Assembly: GCF_024586455.1 (NCBI RefSeq)
Contig: NC_065922.1
Span: forward strand, 19,154,089 to 19,218,088
DNA from: Bactrocera neohumeralis
Lineage: Eukaryota; Arthropoda; Insecta; Diptera; Tephritidae
Direction of reading: 5' to 3'
Length of the DNA: 64,000 bases
Shown: positions 35,461-47,395 of the stretch, in pieces
Layout of the letters: each line of letters opens with the position of its first letter
Position numbering within the stretch: the first letter of the stretch is position 1
Position numbers and translations under genes: made by a program
Notes under the pieces: generated by a model
What the model saw: the letters and a program-made list of their open reading frames with translations, nothing else
The model's database searches: none
Told to the model about the DNA's origin: nothing

Positions 35461-36125
35461 TGACATTCTTTTTTTTTTTTTTAATTTTTACACTTGCTTT
35501 TAAATTAACATTCTACAACAACGCAGTAACACGCGCTTCTAGCCAACACCACGAATAGATGTTTACCGCCGCCTTCAACGTTCTCCCACCCCTCCGCCGT
35601 TACACCTTCACAACTTAGCGGCATTTTAAATAAATGCACGCGCTAAGCGGTGAAACATCAAAGCGCTCAGCAGTTTGTTTTGCCATTTTAATTTTGCTAC
35701 TGTTGTTGTCAAATGCCTTGTTGTTGCTTATGTAAATATGCAAACGCGTTTGTGGAAAACCACGCCGAGCGGTGCATATGTAAATACTAAGCTGAATTGT
35801 ATGACACTAGCAAGAAAAACAGCGAAAATTATACAACAAAAATGTGGCCAAGCGCTGCAAGCAACAAGAAATCAATTAGCCGCAGTGTGAGTGTGTTTTT
35901 AGTGCGAAGTTTCGCAAAAGTTTAGCATTGGAGACACACTAATCGCTTGAAGCAGAATTAATGAACGTGACATCTAGGTTACTAAGCGCAGCACGCTGGT
36001 TTCGTTGGGCAAACATACTCATACTTATATATGCAGTTATGTATGTGTTTTGGTATGTGCTTATTTGATCGTCAGTGATAAGCGGAAATGCTAGTTATCA
36101 GTAAAATTATCAAAATATTTTTCTG
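35461..36125. other. Non-coding stretch, no gene recognised
   Basis: Mixed composition. The frame at 35,675-35,890 (+) has no family features. No splice-bounded exon or RNA gene is seen. Confidence 0.45.
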
Positions 36126-37075
36126 AGAAAAAAAATGAAGTGGAAAAGTACATATTTAAAAAATATATAGAAACTTATATAAAAAAATAAGAAAAAAATA
36201 ATAAAAGCAATAAAAAAAATTAAAAAAAAGATGGAAAAAATAAAATAAGTATTCAAAAAACATTTTAATTAAAAAAAATTTAAAAGAAAAAATTAAATAA
36301 TAAAAAAAAAATAATAAATAACAATTAAAAAAGATAGAAAAAATAAAATAAGTATTCAAAAAAACATTTTAATTAAAAAAAAATTAAAAATATAAAATTG
36401 AAAAACAAATTTTATATTATAAAAAAATGTCTAAAACCCAATTTAAAAAAAAAATTATAACAAAAAACAAAATTTAAAAATATATTTAAAATATTACAAA
36501 AAATTAAAAAACAAAAATAAAAAGTATTAAAAGTTTTTTTTGATTAAAAAACGTCTAAAACCAATTTTAAAAAAATATTAGAAAACCAAGCACTTAAAAA
36601 AATAATATGAAAAAAGGCGAACCTTTTTGAAGTTAAATATTTCATTTGTATTACAAAAAAATACAACAATAAAAACAATTTAAAGTGTGTGCTAATTATC
36701 AGAAAAGTTTTCAAAATATTTTCCAGCGAAACGAACAAAAATTAAGTGAAAAACTATTAAAAAATTTATAAAAAATAAAGTAAAAATAAAAAAAAAAATT
36801 AAATATAAAAATAAAAAATAAATAAAAAAGATAGTAAAAATTAAAAACAAATAAAAAATATATTGCAAAAAAAATAAAAATAAAAAATATTACAAAAAAT
36901 TGTAAAAATAAAAAAAAATGCAAAAAAATTGAAAAAAAAATTTAAAAAAAATTAAAAATATTACAAAAAAAATTGCAAAAATTAAAACAAAATCTAAAAA
37001 ATTAAAAAATATTAGGAGAAAGAGGCAATTTTTGTTGAAGTAAAATAATTCATTCGCAGTAGAAAAAACTACAAA
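36126..37075. repeat. A-rich block with internal duplication
   Basis: About 950 bp A-rich on plus. A segment containing ATAAAATAAGTATTCAAAAA occurs near 36,239 and again near 36,343 (about 104 bp apart). A second pair around TTCAAAATATTTT(C/T) with CA(G/A)AAAAGTTTT occurs near 36,110 and 36,710. It resembles the other A-rich blocks. Confidence 0.75.
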
Positions 37076-38536
37076 CAATCAGAAAAGAACAATTTATAGA
37101 AGCAGAACGTAGTAGTATTCCACCATTTGTTCACAGCAAGGCATAGACATTTCATTTCAAGGTTGTGTTGCTTATAACAATAAATTAGAAATTTTCCTTT
37201 AGAGTTTACCAAAACAATCTTTCAATTTTTTTTTTTTAATTTTCGTTATAATATTTAAAAAAGGTTCTGGAGAAGATTGCCGTTGTTTGAGCTCAAAGCA
37301 ACAACTATATTTTTTCATAATTTGCCATGTCAGATATACAGATAAAGGCTTAGCATTGAATTTTATGGCACGATACCCATTGGAAAAGGAAGTGTCCATG
37401 AATTTAAATCGACCAGAAGTTTGCCACACAAACTACGAGTGATAGCTACAGACTACAGTGAAAACCACCCGGTGATTTTATTTTAGGATTTTTGGTTATA
37501 GAATGGCTATCTTGGAAGTCGAAACTCAATTATATATATGTAGAACCGAACGAACCAAAAAGACTTTCGGTAACTAAAGTGTTGCATCGAAATACTAATC
37601 TCAGTAAACGCAGAGAAATCAGTTAATAGTAGAAAAAAAAATTTTGTGAGACTAAAAGCATTTAAGCGCTAATATTTTAACACATTTTTCTGTGTTTTTT
37701 TTATTCTTTGCCACAATCGCCACATTTTTATTACCCAATACGATTTTCTGGAACTAAAAAATGTCTGCCACAAACAATATCCAGAGGAAATAGCTCTCAT
37801 TTTTTCAATCGATTTCCCTCAATCATATTTATCTATTTTTAATTTCTTGCATAAACAGCTGCATATGCCGTGATTACCCATTATTGTTATTGAGGATTAA
37901 AATGCGATGGCACAAATTTGATGTTGCATCATCAAAACAAACATACATACGAACATGAATGAAGTAGCAGTGCACTCGAAAAAAATGTGGCAACGAAACT
38001 GGAGCAAAGTGAGACAACAAGTAGAGGCATAGGGGCCATGGCAGGCAAAGCAACAAACAATGTCGAACTGAGAAGCGATCGTGCAGCAGATACAATCAAA
38101 CAATTAAACCATATGCAGAGGTATGTTTGCGCATATTATTCAGTGGAAGCGGCAATGTGTATTTAAAACAAATGAAAATAAATAAATTTTGAGAGACGTG
38201 TAGTGATGAAGTCGTGGTTGGTAGTTGTCATAAAGTTGTGGTAGCTGGGAAGGTAAAAAGAAAAACAAAAAAACCAAAAGAAAAAGAAAAAGTTTCTTAA
38301 AAAAATTAGAAAATTATTTATTATGTAATATTTTAAGATCGATTCGTGATTTTTAAATAAAAATATATTTTTGGAAATTTGCAAAAAAAAAAAAAAAAAT
38401 AAAAAAAACTTTTTTTTATGAATCTCATTTTTAATTATTGATTTAGATTTTTTCCGCACATTTTACTTAGTCAACAATTGGTTGATAGCTTTTGTTATTA
38501 TTATATTTATAAAGTATTTTGCTTTGCCTTTCTTAA
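37076..38536. other. Non-coding stretch, no gene recognised
   Basis: AT-rich with a short A-rich part at 38,255-38,410. Frames at 37,199-37,429, 37,874-38,103 and 38,163-38,459 (-) show no domains and are dominated by Phe/Lys/Cys. Confidence 0.45.
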
Positions 38537-38998
38537 TTTAGATAATTTAACTTAGATAACCCAACTTAGCTTTACTTAACCAAACTTAACTTGACATAAG
38601 CTAACCCAACTTAACTTCACTTGACATGACATTACTTAACTTAACTTAAGTTGACTTGACCAGACTTGACTAAACTTAACTAAATTTAATATAACTTAGT
38701 TTGGCTTAACCTAAATTAACTTAGCCTAATTTAGATAATTTAACTTAGATAACTCAACTTAGTTTGACTTAACCAAACTTAACTTGACCTAAGTTAACCT
38801 AATGTAACTTAACATAACTTAACTTGACTTAACTTAACTTGACTTAACTTAACTTAAATTAACTTAACTTAACTTAACTTAACTTAACGTAACTTAACTT
38901 AACTTAACTTAACGTAACTTAACTTAACTTAACTTAACTTAACTTAAATTAACTTAACTAACTTGACTTGACTTAACGTAACTTTATTTAACCTAACT
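38537..38998. repeat. AACTT pentanucleotide satellite with 193 bp higher-order copy
   Basis: About 460 bp of TTAACTTAAC repeats. It is almost pure at 38,820-38,950 and degenerate at the left, with AACCT, GACTT and AACCC variants. The left part also contains a longer duplication: TTTAGATAATTTAACTTAGA with what follows it occurs at 38,537 and at 38,730, 193 bp apart. Some units read AACCT, the complement of the ancestral insect telomere unit TTAGG, but the dominant unit differs by one base. Confidence 0.93.
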
Positions 38999-40060
38999 TT
39001 TTTCATTTGAATCAATTTTGTACTCTTACGCAAATATTCTATTTAATTTTTTTTTATTTCGCAGCATTTAACTTTCAATTTTTTTTTATTTTTTTATATT
39101 TCCTTTTTTATTTTTAGTTTATATTTTCACGTCACATTTTATTTCGCTACAATTTTTCAGAACTACTTAATTATGCCAATTAATTTTTTCATTTTTTTTT
39201 TTAATATTTCCCCAATTAACAAGTGATTGAAAACACTTCTACGAAAAAAGGCGTGTGTAATGTAGTTAGTAAGTCAATAATGTATTTTCAATATTATAAA
39301 TAATGTTCTACTAAGTACTTTGACGCCCACAACACGTAGAACTACTTGGTCTACATACAGCTTGGTCACAGTGGCAGCCAAGCAAACAATTATGTATGTC
39401 GAACAAACGCGAAATCACCATTTTAGGTAAACAAAACGGTAGACCATTGGCCACTAATCGATGTACAACTCGTACGCTGTCGGCTTGTAATCCAATTTTT
39501 CACTCGTCGCCACAAACCGATTTGCATGCAACCGAGCTGCGGCAATTTGCAGAAATGAGTCAAGCGACGAAGCCGTGCAAAGCGAATAAATTATGAAAAT
39601 TTACCAACCTTAGTAAAATACTGTTAGAAAATTTATTCATATGAAAATGGGTAAGTGCACAATAGCACACACACACACACATATACATATATATATTTAT
39701 GGCTGTGCATGCACTTGACCACCCGCAATTATATGCATTAGCTGCAATTTTTCAACACTATAACTTACGCGCACTGACAACAACAATCGGGAACAACAAC
39801 AACTGTAATTGCTGCGACAACCATTAAAGGCAATAACGTATGGGGAAACGAACATTAAATTATAAAAATTTGCACACGAGAAATCAAGCCAAAGTGACTA
39901 TTAACACTTACGGTACAACAACAACAAAAGTTAAATATTTTGTAGAAAAAATAATAAAAGTACTTAAATTAGTAGAACATGTAACAGCAAGCGCATTTTA
40001 AAGTAGGCAATACACGATTGTTGGTTTTACAGTGACGGTGAGTAAATTGCAAACGAATGA
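38999..40060. other. Non-coding stretch with (CA)n
   Basis: T-rich patch at 39,030-39,215 and a (CA)7-8 run at 39,666-39,680. The frame at 39,396-39,596 (+) has no family features. GTAAGT follows ATGG at 39,650, but without an exon frame or acceptor. Confidence 0.5.
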
Positions 40061-40690
40061 AAAAATTTATTTTTTTAACAACCAAAATGAAAAAAAAACA
40101 TTTCAGAAAATTAAAAAATAAAAAAAAAAAAAAAAAATAAAAAAATATAAAAAAATAAAAAAAAAAAAAAAAAAAAATAAAAAAAATTAAAAAATATATG
40201 TATATAAAAATTCAAAAAAAATAATAATAAAAAACAATTCAAAAAAAATATAAAAAAATTAAATAAAAACAAAAAAATTTAAAAATTAAAAAAACAACAA
40301 CATAAAAAATTTAAATACTAAAAAACTAAATAAAAATTAAAAAAATAAAACAAAACTTAAACAGACAAAACAAAAATTAATTAAAATAAAAACAAATATA
40401 AAAAATTAAAAAAAAAATAATTAAAACAACAAAACAAAAATTAAAAATAAAAATGATAGCAAAATAAATTGAAATTTGAAGGGTTAAAATTAATAAACCA
40501 AAAACAAAACATTTCATTAAAAACAAAAACAATAATAATATAACAAAAAATAATTTAAACAGAATAATTACAAAAAAATTAAAAATAAAAGTTTAAAAAT
40601 ATTTAAATAAATTAAAATACATAAAAAAACATTTAAAAAACTTAAATTTTATTTAAAAATAACAAAAAATCAAAAATATTTGAATGTTAT
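40061..40690. repeat. A-rich block, left half of a skew switch
   Basis: About 630 bp A-rich on plus with A runs at about 40,118-40,180. At about 40,690 the composition switches abruptly to T-rich on the same strand, which forms the next feature. Confidence 0.75.
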
Positions 40691-41160
40691 TTTATAAAAT
40701 AATTTAATTTTGAATTTTTTTATATCACTTAATTTTCAACTTAATTTTAAATTTAAATACATTTTATGAAATATTTTAAACGTTATTTTATAATAAAATA
40801 CGTTGTTTTACTTTTTAAAACTTTTTTTTCTTAAGAATTTTTTTTCAAATATTTTTTTTTTTCAAAAATAAATATGATACATTATATATTTATTGATTAA
40901 ATTTTTTTGTTTAATTTCATTATATTTTACTCCTTAATTTTTGTTAATTTTTTTATTTTTTTCTTAATTTTTCTTATTTTTTCACAAAAATAAATATGCT
41001 ACATTATATATTTATTGATAAAACTTTTTTCTTTAAATTTCGTTATATTTTACTCCTTAATTATTGTTAATTTTTTTAATTTTGTAATTTTTTTTTAATT
41101 TCATTATATTTTTCTTCTTAATTATTCTTAATTTTTTCATAAATATTTCATGTATCATAT
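40691..41160. repeat. T-rich block with about 122 bp tandem unit
   Basis: TACATTATATATTTATTGAT recurs at 40,878 and 41,000 (122 bp apart), each followed by TTT(C/G)(A/T)TTATATTTTACTCC and TTAAT(T/A)(T/A)TTGTTAATTTTTTT. A third partial copy follows. Together with the A-rich half it makes a long imperfect A/T fold-back. Confidence 0.75.
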
Positions 41161-41815
41161 TTATTTAATTCCCAACTCACAGGAACTTCCGCACCATCAC
41201 TGTAGTCATACGAGTACGAGCGTGCCTCGTAACCCGCCCGCATATTCTAATTACAGCACAACTTTAATTCTCTTTTAGAATTGACTATAAATTGCATTAA
41301 GCATGGCGAATTGTAAATGATATTGAAATGAGTGTAATTTGTTATGGCATCGACATTGTTTACAAAATAAATTTGCATTTAATGTCTTTGATTGTGTGAT
41401 TTTTTGTTTTTGCGATTTTAAATTCACTAAAAGGAGTTAAACGAATACCGCTTTGTCATGATTTGCTTGTAAGCCTTAATTAAGCGAAATGTTTATAATA
41501 AAATGCACGCTTAAGTATTCAAATTTAGTTTGATTAGCAATAAAACTTGCAAAACAATAAAAGTACCGACAGTTTTATATTGAATGAATTGGTTTATAAA
41601 GTGCAGAACACAAAACCAAATGGGGTAATTAAAATACTTAAGTAATTGTGAATTAAGCTATAAATTTTATAGAAACAAAATTATAGAAATAATGATAATT
41701 TATGGGGTGTTTGAATGTAGTTTTAAATGCGTAAGTGATTAATGTCTAAATTTGAAAAAATTTTGAGCACGTGAAATATAAAATGCAATTGTTTTCCATT
41801 TTTTTCTAAAGTGGG
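41161..41815. other. Non-coding stretch, no gene recognised
   Basis: Ordinary AT-rich DNA between the T-rich block and the GTAAGC/GCTTAC cluster. Nothing further is seen. Confidence 0.45.
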
Positions 41816-41819
41816 AAGC

Positions 41820-42050
41820 TGCTTTTTTGTAAGCAACTACATAAACACATTTAAATACATGTTTTATGATACAAAAGCATAGCGCTTACAAAATTTTTGA
41901 ATTGCTTACATGTTAAATTTTAAACTAAAATTGTAAGCGATGTCACTACTTAAAAAAATACTTTAAAAGGGCACTAAATTAATAACCGCTTACAAAATTC
42001 TGTTAATAAACTATTGAATTACAGTTAATTTTACTTTTCAGAAAAAATAA
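41820..42050. repeat. GTAAGC/GCTTAC cluster, segment 1
   Basis: Contains TTTTTGTAAGCAAC, GCGCTTACAAAATTTTTGAA, TTGCTTACATGTTAAA, AAAATTGTAAGCGA(T)GTCACTA and ACCGCTTACAAAATT in that order. From about 41,884 to 42,010 it aligns with 43,965-44,085, so the two are copies of one unit of at least 120 bp whose ends carry oppositely oriented TTGTAAGC words. Confidence 0.85.
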
Positions 42051-43790
42051 TCTCAAATCTCAAACTTGCAGTATTGACAGCGAAAGGTTCACTAAATTAG
42101 ACCACGTCATGGACGTATGGACCACTCTTTGTAGCCATAAATATGTATGACTGTAATATGATCCATTTTACCTTCATTTATAGTATATTCATATACAGCC
42201 AACCTAGCAACACGTCCTCAAACTGTCAATAATAGCAAACACTATAATTAGTTCAGAAGACTTTCCTTTCTACTGTCAAAAACCTTAGACGCTGTGTGGC
42301 TGTGTTGGTGAGTAGGCAACCATCTAATGTAAATCAACAATGAATTGTGCTAAAAATGTCAGTAAGCGCATAATTTATCAAAAAATAAATACAACAAAAA
42401 TAAAACAAGAAAAAAGAAGTTGCAGTCGGGAAAACAATTCCCAACAAGAGAGCCGACAAAACGAACGGTTGCAATGAAACTGTGGCCAAAGGCCACAGTC
42501 ATCATTTGACAGCGGCGGCATAGAAAACTCAAATTACAGTCGTGTGCAAATTTATAACTTTATTTGCGAATTTTCACAACTTTCCAGATTCTCACATGCA
42601 AAGAGTGAAAAAGGTTAGAAATAATAACAAAAACAGTAAAAGCTTTGTAGCTGTGAGGGATGTGTTTACACAATTTTTAATTTTTTTTTATCCGCTTTGA
42701 AGTATTTTCTTTTTTTTACAGTTATGTTTATTTTTTTTTTATTTTCGCTTTTTTTACCATATTTTTAATATTTTGTTAGGACCACTGCAACAACAAATAT
42801 GCATTGCATTTCCGAGTTGGGTCAACGCATTGCCAATGGGGTCCATCATCTCAGTTTTAACTAAGCGCAAGCAGTGAAGATTTCCCTGCGATGCAAATTT
42901 TCCACTCATTTTCGGCGCAATTTTGATGAGTTATGAGTCTACAGCAGCCATCTTTGCACAGCACGATCGCCGAAGGGGATTGTGTGACTGGCCACTAACT
43001 ACTCATCAGATGTTTTCATTTTCATCAACAACATGGCAAGCAGCACTAACAACACTAACAATTTCAATGTGGCAAAATAATTTTGGCACTTCTTCGTGTC
43101 ACGGCGGCAGTGGCCGAGTGATAGTGAATGTGCGAATATTTTGTGCGAAGTCAACTTGAAATTCGCAAGCCATTGCTGCCACACAAACAAATGCACGTAG
43201 CACACACACTCGTGACGAACAATCAACATTCGTGCAACAGCGGTAACGTCGGACAGTTAGTGAGTTAGTAGTGAAATTTTAGCTGACAAGCGAAAAATAA
43301 AAATAAATATGAAAAAATACAAAGCCTTGGAAAACAATCTGCCTATTGACGGCAAACTGTACACCACTAGTTGTTGGTCCAATCGATCCGCGTTAGCAAT
43401 TTAGCGGCCATATTTTTGTTTGTGCATACATATTTAACGATCGCCAGCGTCATTTACAGTACGTTCATGCCGTCATAACCTACACACCATGGACGCCGCT
43501 ATTGCGAGATCTTGATTGCTGACGCTTCCACTTTTTAGCAAAGCAAATATGAAACCTCAAATCACCGCAAAAATTAGCGTGAAGTTTGTGGCGAGACGTG
43601 GAAAATGTTTGCTACTGCTGCTGGGCAAAATTCCACGACACGCTCTTGACTACAACTTAGTGTTTGTAAAAAAAAAAAAAATTTTTTTTTGAAATGCAAT
43701 AAGTACGTAGGCGCGTTGAAGAGTTCATATCGAACAAAAACTTAGCTTTACTATAATAAATAATATCAATAAATTGAAATTTCAACAGTA
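42051..43790. other. Sequence separating two copies of the GTAAGC repeat
   Basis: About 1.7 kb with no GTAAGC words. It includes a perfect hairpin at 42,479-42,499 (ACTGTGGCC, loop AAA, GGCCACAGT). The 42.9-43.6 kb part is GC-richer with overlapping antisense frames (42,923-43,159 plus; 42,999-43,229 minus) that lack family features. A 31-codon frame starting at 43,310 has no splice context. Confidence 0.5.
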
Positions 43791-43794
43791 AAAA

Positions 43795-44350
43795 AAAGTT
43801 TATTTTTGTAAGCGATTGTTTAAACGCGCTTAATTACATATTTTATGTCCTAAAATGACAGCGCTTACAAAATTATTGTGGATATAAATATTTAAAAGGA
43901 GGTTATTTTGTAAGTGAATATTAAAACGCGCTTCACTGCATATTTTGTGACATAAAATAGCCGCGCTTACACAATTGCTGAATTGCTTACATGTTAAAAC
44001 TTAAGCAAAAATTGTAAGCGAGGTCACTAATTTAAGACATTTTGTGAAAGGAAGCTAAGTTAATAAACGCTTACAAATTTTTTAAATGAAAATTTAAAAT
44101 ACAGCAAATTTTTGTGAGCAATTTCTACATACGATCTGATATATGATTTACTAAACAAAGCAAACAATAAATAACTAATAACGCCAACAGAAATTATATG
44201 AGTACTTAGCTGAATTCCTAAATTAAAATAAAATTGTAAGCACCTACTAAAACACGTTTACCGCACTTATTAGATATGTGCTTAAGTGTAGCTTATAAAT
44301 TTATTAAAGCGCTTACAGCAACAAATAAAAAAGTATTGATTTTGTAAGCG
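43795..44350. repeat. GTAAGC/GCTTAC cluster, segment 2
   Basis: Nine exact GTAAGC or GCTTAC words, many as TTTTGTAAGCG or GCGCTTACAAA, with GTAAGTGAATATTAAAACGC as a variant. 43,965-44,085 is the second copy of the segment 1 unit (shared GAATTGCTTACATGTTAAA and GTAAGCGAxGTCACTA). Confidence 0.85.
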
Positions 44351-45325
44351 CAAACATAACCTTCAAGGTATTAACTTACTAAAAGCGTTAAATAAATTAA
44401 AGTGGACATTATTAATCGAAGAAAGTAATATCAATTTAAATAAAAAACTTAAAAATTTAACACATTTTGGACCAACAAAATCCCACAAAAATTTTACGTC
44501 GAATGGCAAGCAACAAAATAAACGAAATCGAAAATAACAACACATTGAAAGCAAAATCGTCGATTTAACAGAGCGCAAAACGATTTCCGTGTTGCATGCA
44601 GCGAGCAATCAAAATGCTTTAATTTTTGCTGATTTGCAGTTTTTCCTCTCTTTAACTTTTTTATTTTTTTTTTCACTTTTTGTTTGTTGCTTTTTTGCAA
44701 CGCTTTTAATTTCGAAATTTATTGCACATAAATTGGACAAAAAACTTTCCGGTAATATGGGCCAAGCATGCAACAGCAACAACACGCCACAAACTTCGAC
44801 AGGCAAACGCTACGCCTGCTCATTGGACCTTCATGCCGTAGCGATAAGCGCACTGTTGAGGACCAAAGTAACCAACAGCGATAATTAACCGAGTTATATT
44901 GCCGCTGCAGCGTTTGTTTTCGTGCACAAATTTGTCTTTTCTTTGAATGGTTTGAAAAGTGAATTTATGACTGCTCTACCTTACACTGTGTCTGTGAGTT
45001 TTCATTGTTGCTTTGCTGCAGTTATTATATTACCAGCATACATACATACATACATACATATGTATGTATACACTGTGAACGTATTGTTAAGCTGTTAATT
45101 TACAATTGGAGTAAATAAATATTCGTTGTAGACAGTTTGGTATGAAGTTTTATTATTGAGTGGGATATTTTATGGCCAATTGGATATTGTATTTGTTATA
45201 GCACGTTTGACTATGTTAAATTTTGTGTTTACACGATCAATAGCGTTTTGTAGTTGTTAGATTTTTAAGTGAGAGGTTGCAGCTTTGTTGCATAGCGTAG
45301 TTTTTTTACTATAATTGAAAAAATG
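44351..45325. other. Non-coding stretch inside the cluster region
   Basis: AT-rich, with a CATACATACATACATACATA microsatellite at about 45,036-45,062. Frames at 44,494-44,888 on both strands overlap and have no features. No GTAAGC words are present between 44,351 and about 45,335. Confidence 0.5.
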
Positions 45326-45840
45326 TATGCTGAATTTTGTAAGCACTGAACGTGGCGCATATTTTGGTGGATATAGAAGCTTTTAGGGATAAAGCTTACA
45401 AAAATGTTCGACTGCTTGTTAAAGAAATTTTTTAGAATTTTATAAGCATTGAATGGAAAAGAAATTTGGGTTTACGTGGAAGTTATCAACAGTGATGCTT
45501 ACAAAATATTTTATAAAGCGGCTGAATTATGCTTACACATTTTTTTATAAATTGGCTGAATTTTGTAAGCGCTATGGAAACGCATATTATGGTGGATATG
45601 GAAGCGTTTACAGACAAAGCTTGCAATATTTTTCAATTGCTTGCTATGAAAAGTTGTTAGAATTTTGTAAGCACGAAGTGTGAAAGGAAGTTTTGTTTAC
45701 GTGGAATCTTTTACCGGGATTGCTGACAAAATTTTGTATATGCTGACTATAAAAAAATTGTTTTACATTTGTAAGCAACTAAAACCATAGTAAATTTTTA
45801 CATGTATTAAACTGAAAAAGTTAATGCTTACAAAATTAAT
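45326..45840. repeat. GTAAGC/GCTTAC cluster, segment 3 (226 bp tandem unit)
   Basis: TGAATTTTGTAAGC at 45,331 recurs at 45,557 (226 bp), followed by CGCATATT(T/A)TGGTGGATAT and GAAGC(T/G)TTTA. AATTTT(A/G)TAAGCA at 45,436 recurs at 45,661 (225 bp), followed by TTTACGTGGAA. So there are two units of about 226 bp, each with alternating GTAAGC and GCTTAC words, then further single words to 45,831. A 76-codon frame at 45,453-45,683 lies in the repeat and is not considered a gene. Confidence 0.9.
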
Positions 45841-47395
45841 ACTTTAAATAACAAAGAAAACATATTTCTCTAGCAATAAGGAGAGGTGCTCGCATAATTA
45901 CCGACCGCTTAGAAATAAAAGTATACATATTACATAAATGCCATATAACGCTCAACTAAACGCATCTAAAAATATACACAATATCATTCCGTTTATGCTT
46001 AAGTCCATAAAATAAATAGTTTTACGTGATTTTTATAGTTTTTGCATAAACTGTCAATATATCAATAATGAAAACGCCCACCAACAGCTAGTCAAATACA
46101 CCTTCAATCTACGTAACAATCTGGTAGATATCATGAATAGCCTTTAGCTAGCTGAGCGCAAAAGTCGTGGGATTAGCAACGATTTGTTTCGAGTTCAACA
46201 AACCAAAAAGAACGTATAGAAATCAAACAAATATTTCCAATCGCATATTACCCAAATGGGCATATCTAATGCGGAACGAATGTGCTGAATGTTGCGCACA
46301 AGCATTAACTCGAATTGTACTTTGCGGCGAACGCTTCGTAGGCATGCGCAGCAGTGAACGTAATTTTCCTAGGCGGCGACAATAAAAGAGTAGTCACCCG
46401 CGCATTTTTCTACGTAAGTACTTAGAAAGGAATATGCACCAATACATACATACATATGTATGTATGTAGGTATATTTAAGTCCATAGTACAATTGTTTAT
46501 AAGGCGCTGGTTGTTGCTACATTTGTGACAATCGACAGCTGCCGATCGACGACGACATGAATTGATTGTCAGCGGCATAAGACAGTGACATGAATGCGTC
46601 GCGTCGAAAATGGAATTGAAATGAAAGCGCAAGCGTGCGCGCAAACGCCAAAACACATACACACACATATACATACAGCGGCGCGCGCATCGCCCATAGA
46701 ACATTTAAGTGAATTGCGTTTTTTCCAAGCACCGTTTTTTCCCTCATAATATTGTTGTTGTGTTCAACTGTCATTTGAGTCATTCGATTTTGATTTATTA
46801 TTATTGCCATTTTAATAAATACACCAGCAGCAATGCAGCTCAACCCCCGTGGCACGGTGGCGGTTTCGACACTAAATGTGCGCCTGCGCGCGCCACCTTA
46901 TTTGTAACACTTTACCACTTGCGCGCTCCCGCGCTCACTCGCTGGCTCCACTGTCCGCTTGCTGCAATGTCTCATTGCGCGGACTTTGCGATTTTCATTA
47001 GGAAAGTAATTACATTTAATTTGACATTTGCCCGCATCGACGACTGTCAGGGCAATTATACCTGTTCAAGGAAGACAGATGAATGTGATTAGGGCTTATA
47101 TAGTGATATGTTGATATGGTGTGCCATTTATGATAGTGTGTATTGTATGTATGTAGAAGGGATGAATGACAGCACATGTGCATGCCTATCGTATTAGATT
47201 TGCTCACCATTAACGGTAAAGCTAAGATGACAGGTAAAATGTTGCTTGCGCATTAAGCGTGAATTTGTAATTATTATGTACAGCCTAATATGGCAGTAGA
47301 ACTGCAAATGAAAACTCCAATTTTGCTTTAAATATGGTTAATACTTGCTAATATTACATTTTATATACAGAAGTTTACAATTTAAGACACATGCA
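45841..47395. other. Non-coding stretch inside the cluster region
   Basis: TACATACATATGTATGTATG microsatellite at about 46,445-46,468. The 46.5-47.0 kb part is GC-richer with CA/CG-rich words. Frames of 64-127 codons on both strands here (for example 46,709-47,092 plus) have no domain and overlap antisense frames. Confidence 0.45.

Noticed and set aside
39396..39655. Open frame followed by ATGG|GTAAGTGC as a plus-strand first exon
   Set aside because: The frame ends at 39,596, before the donor, and the short ATG-to-donor segment has no upstream promoter-like composition.
46709..47092. 127-codon plus-strand open frame
   Set aside because: No domain or signal, overlapped by open antisense frames; GC-richer composition explains its length.
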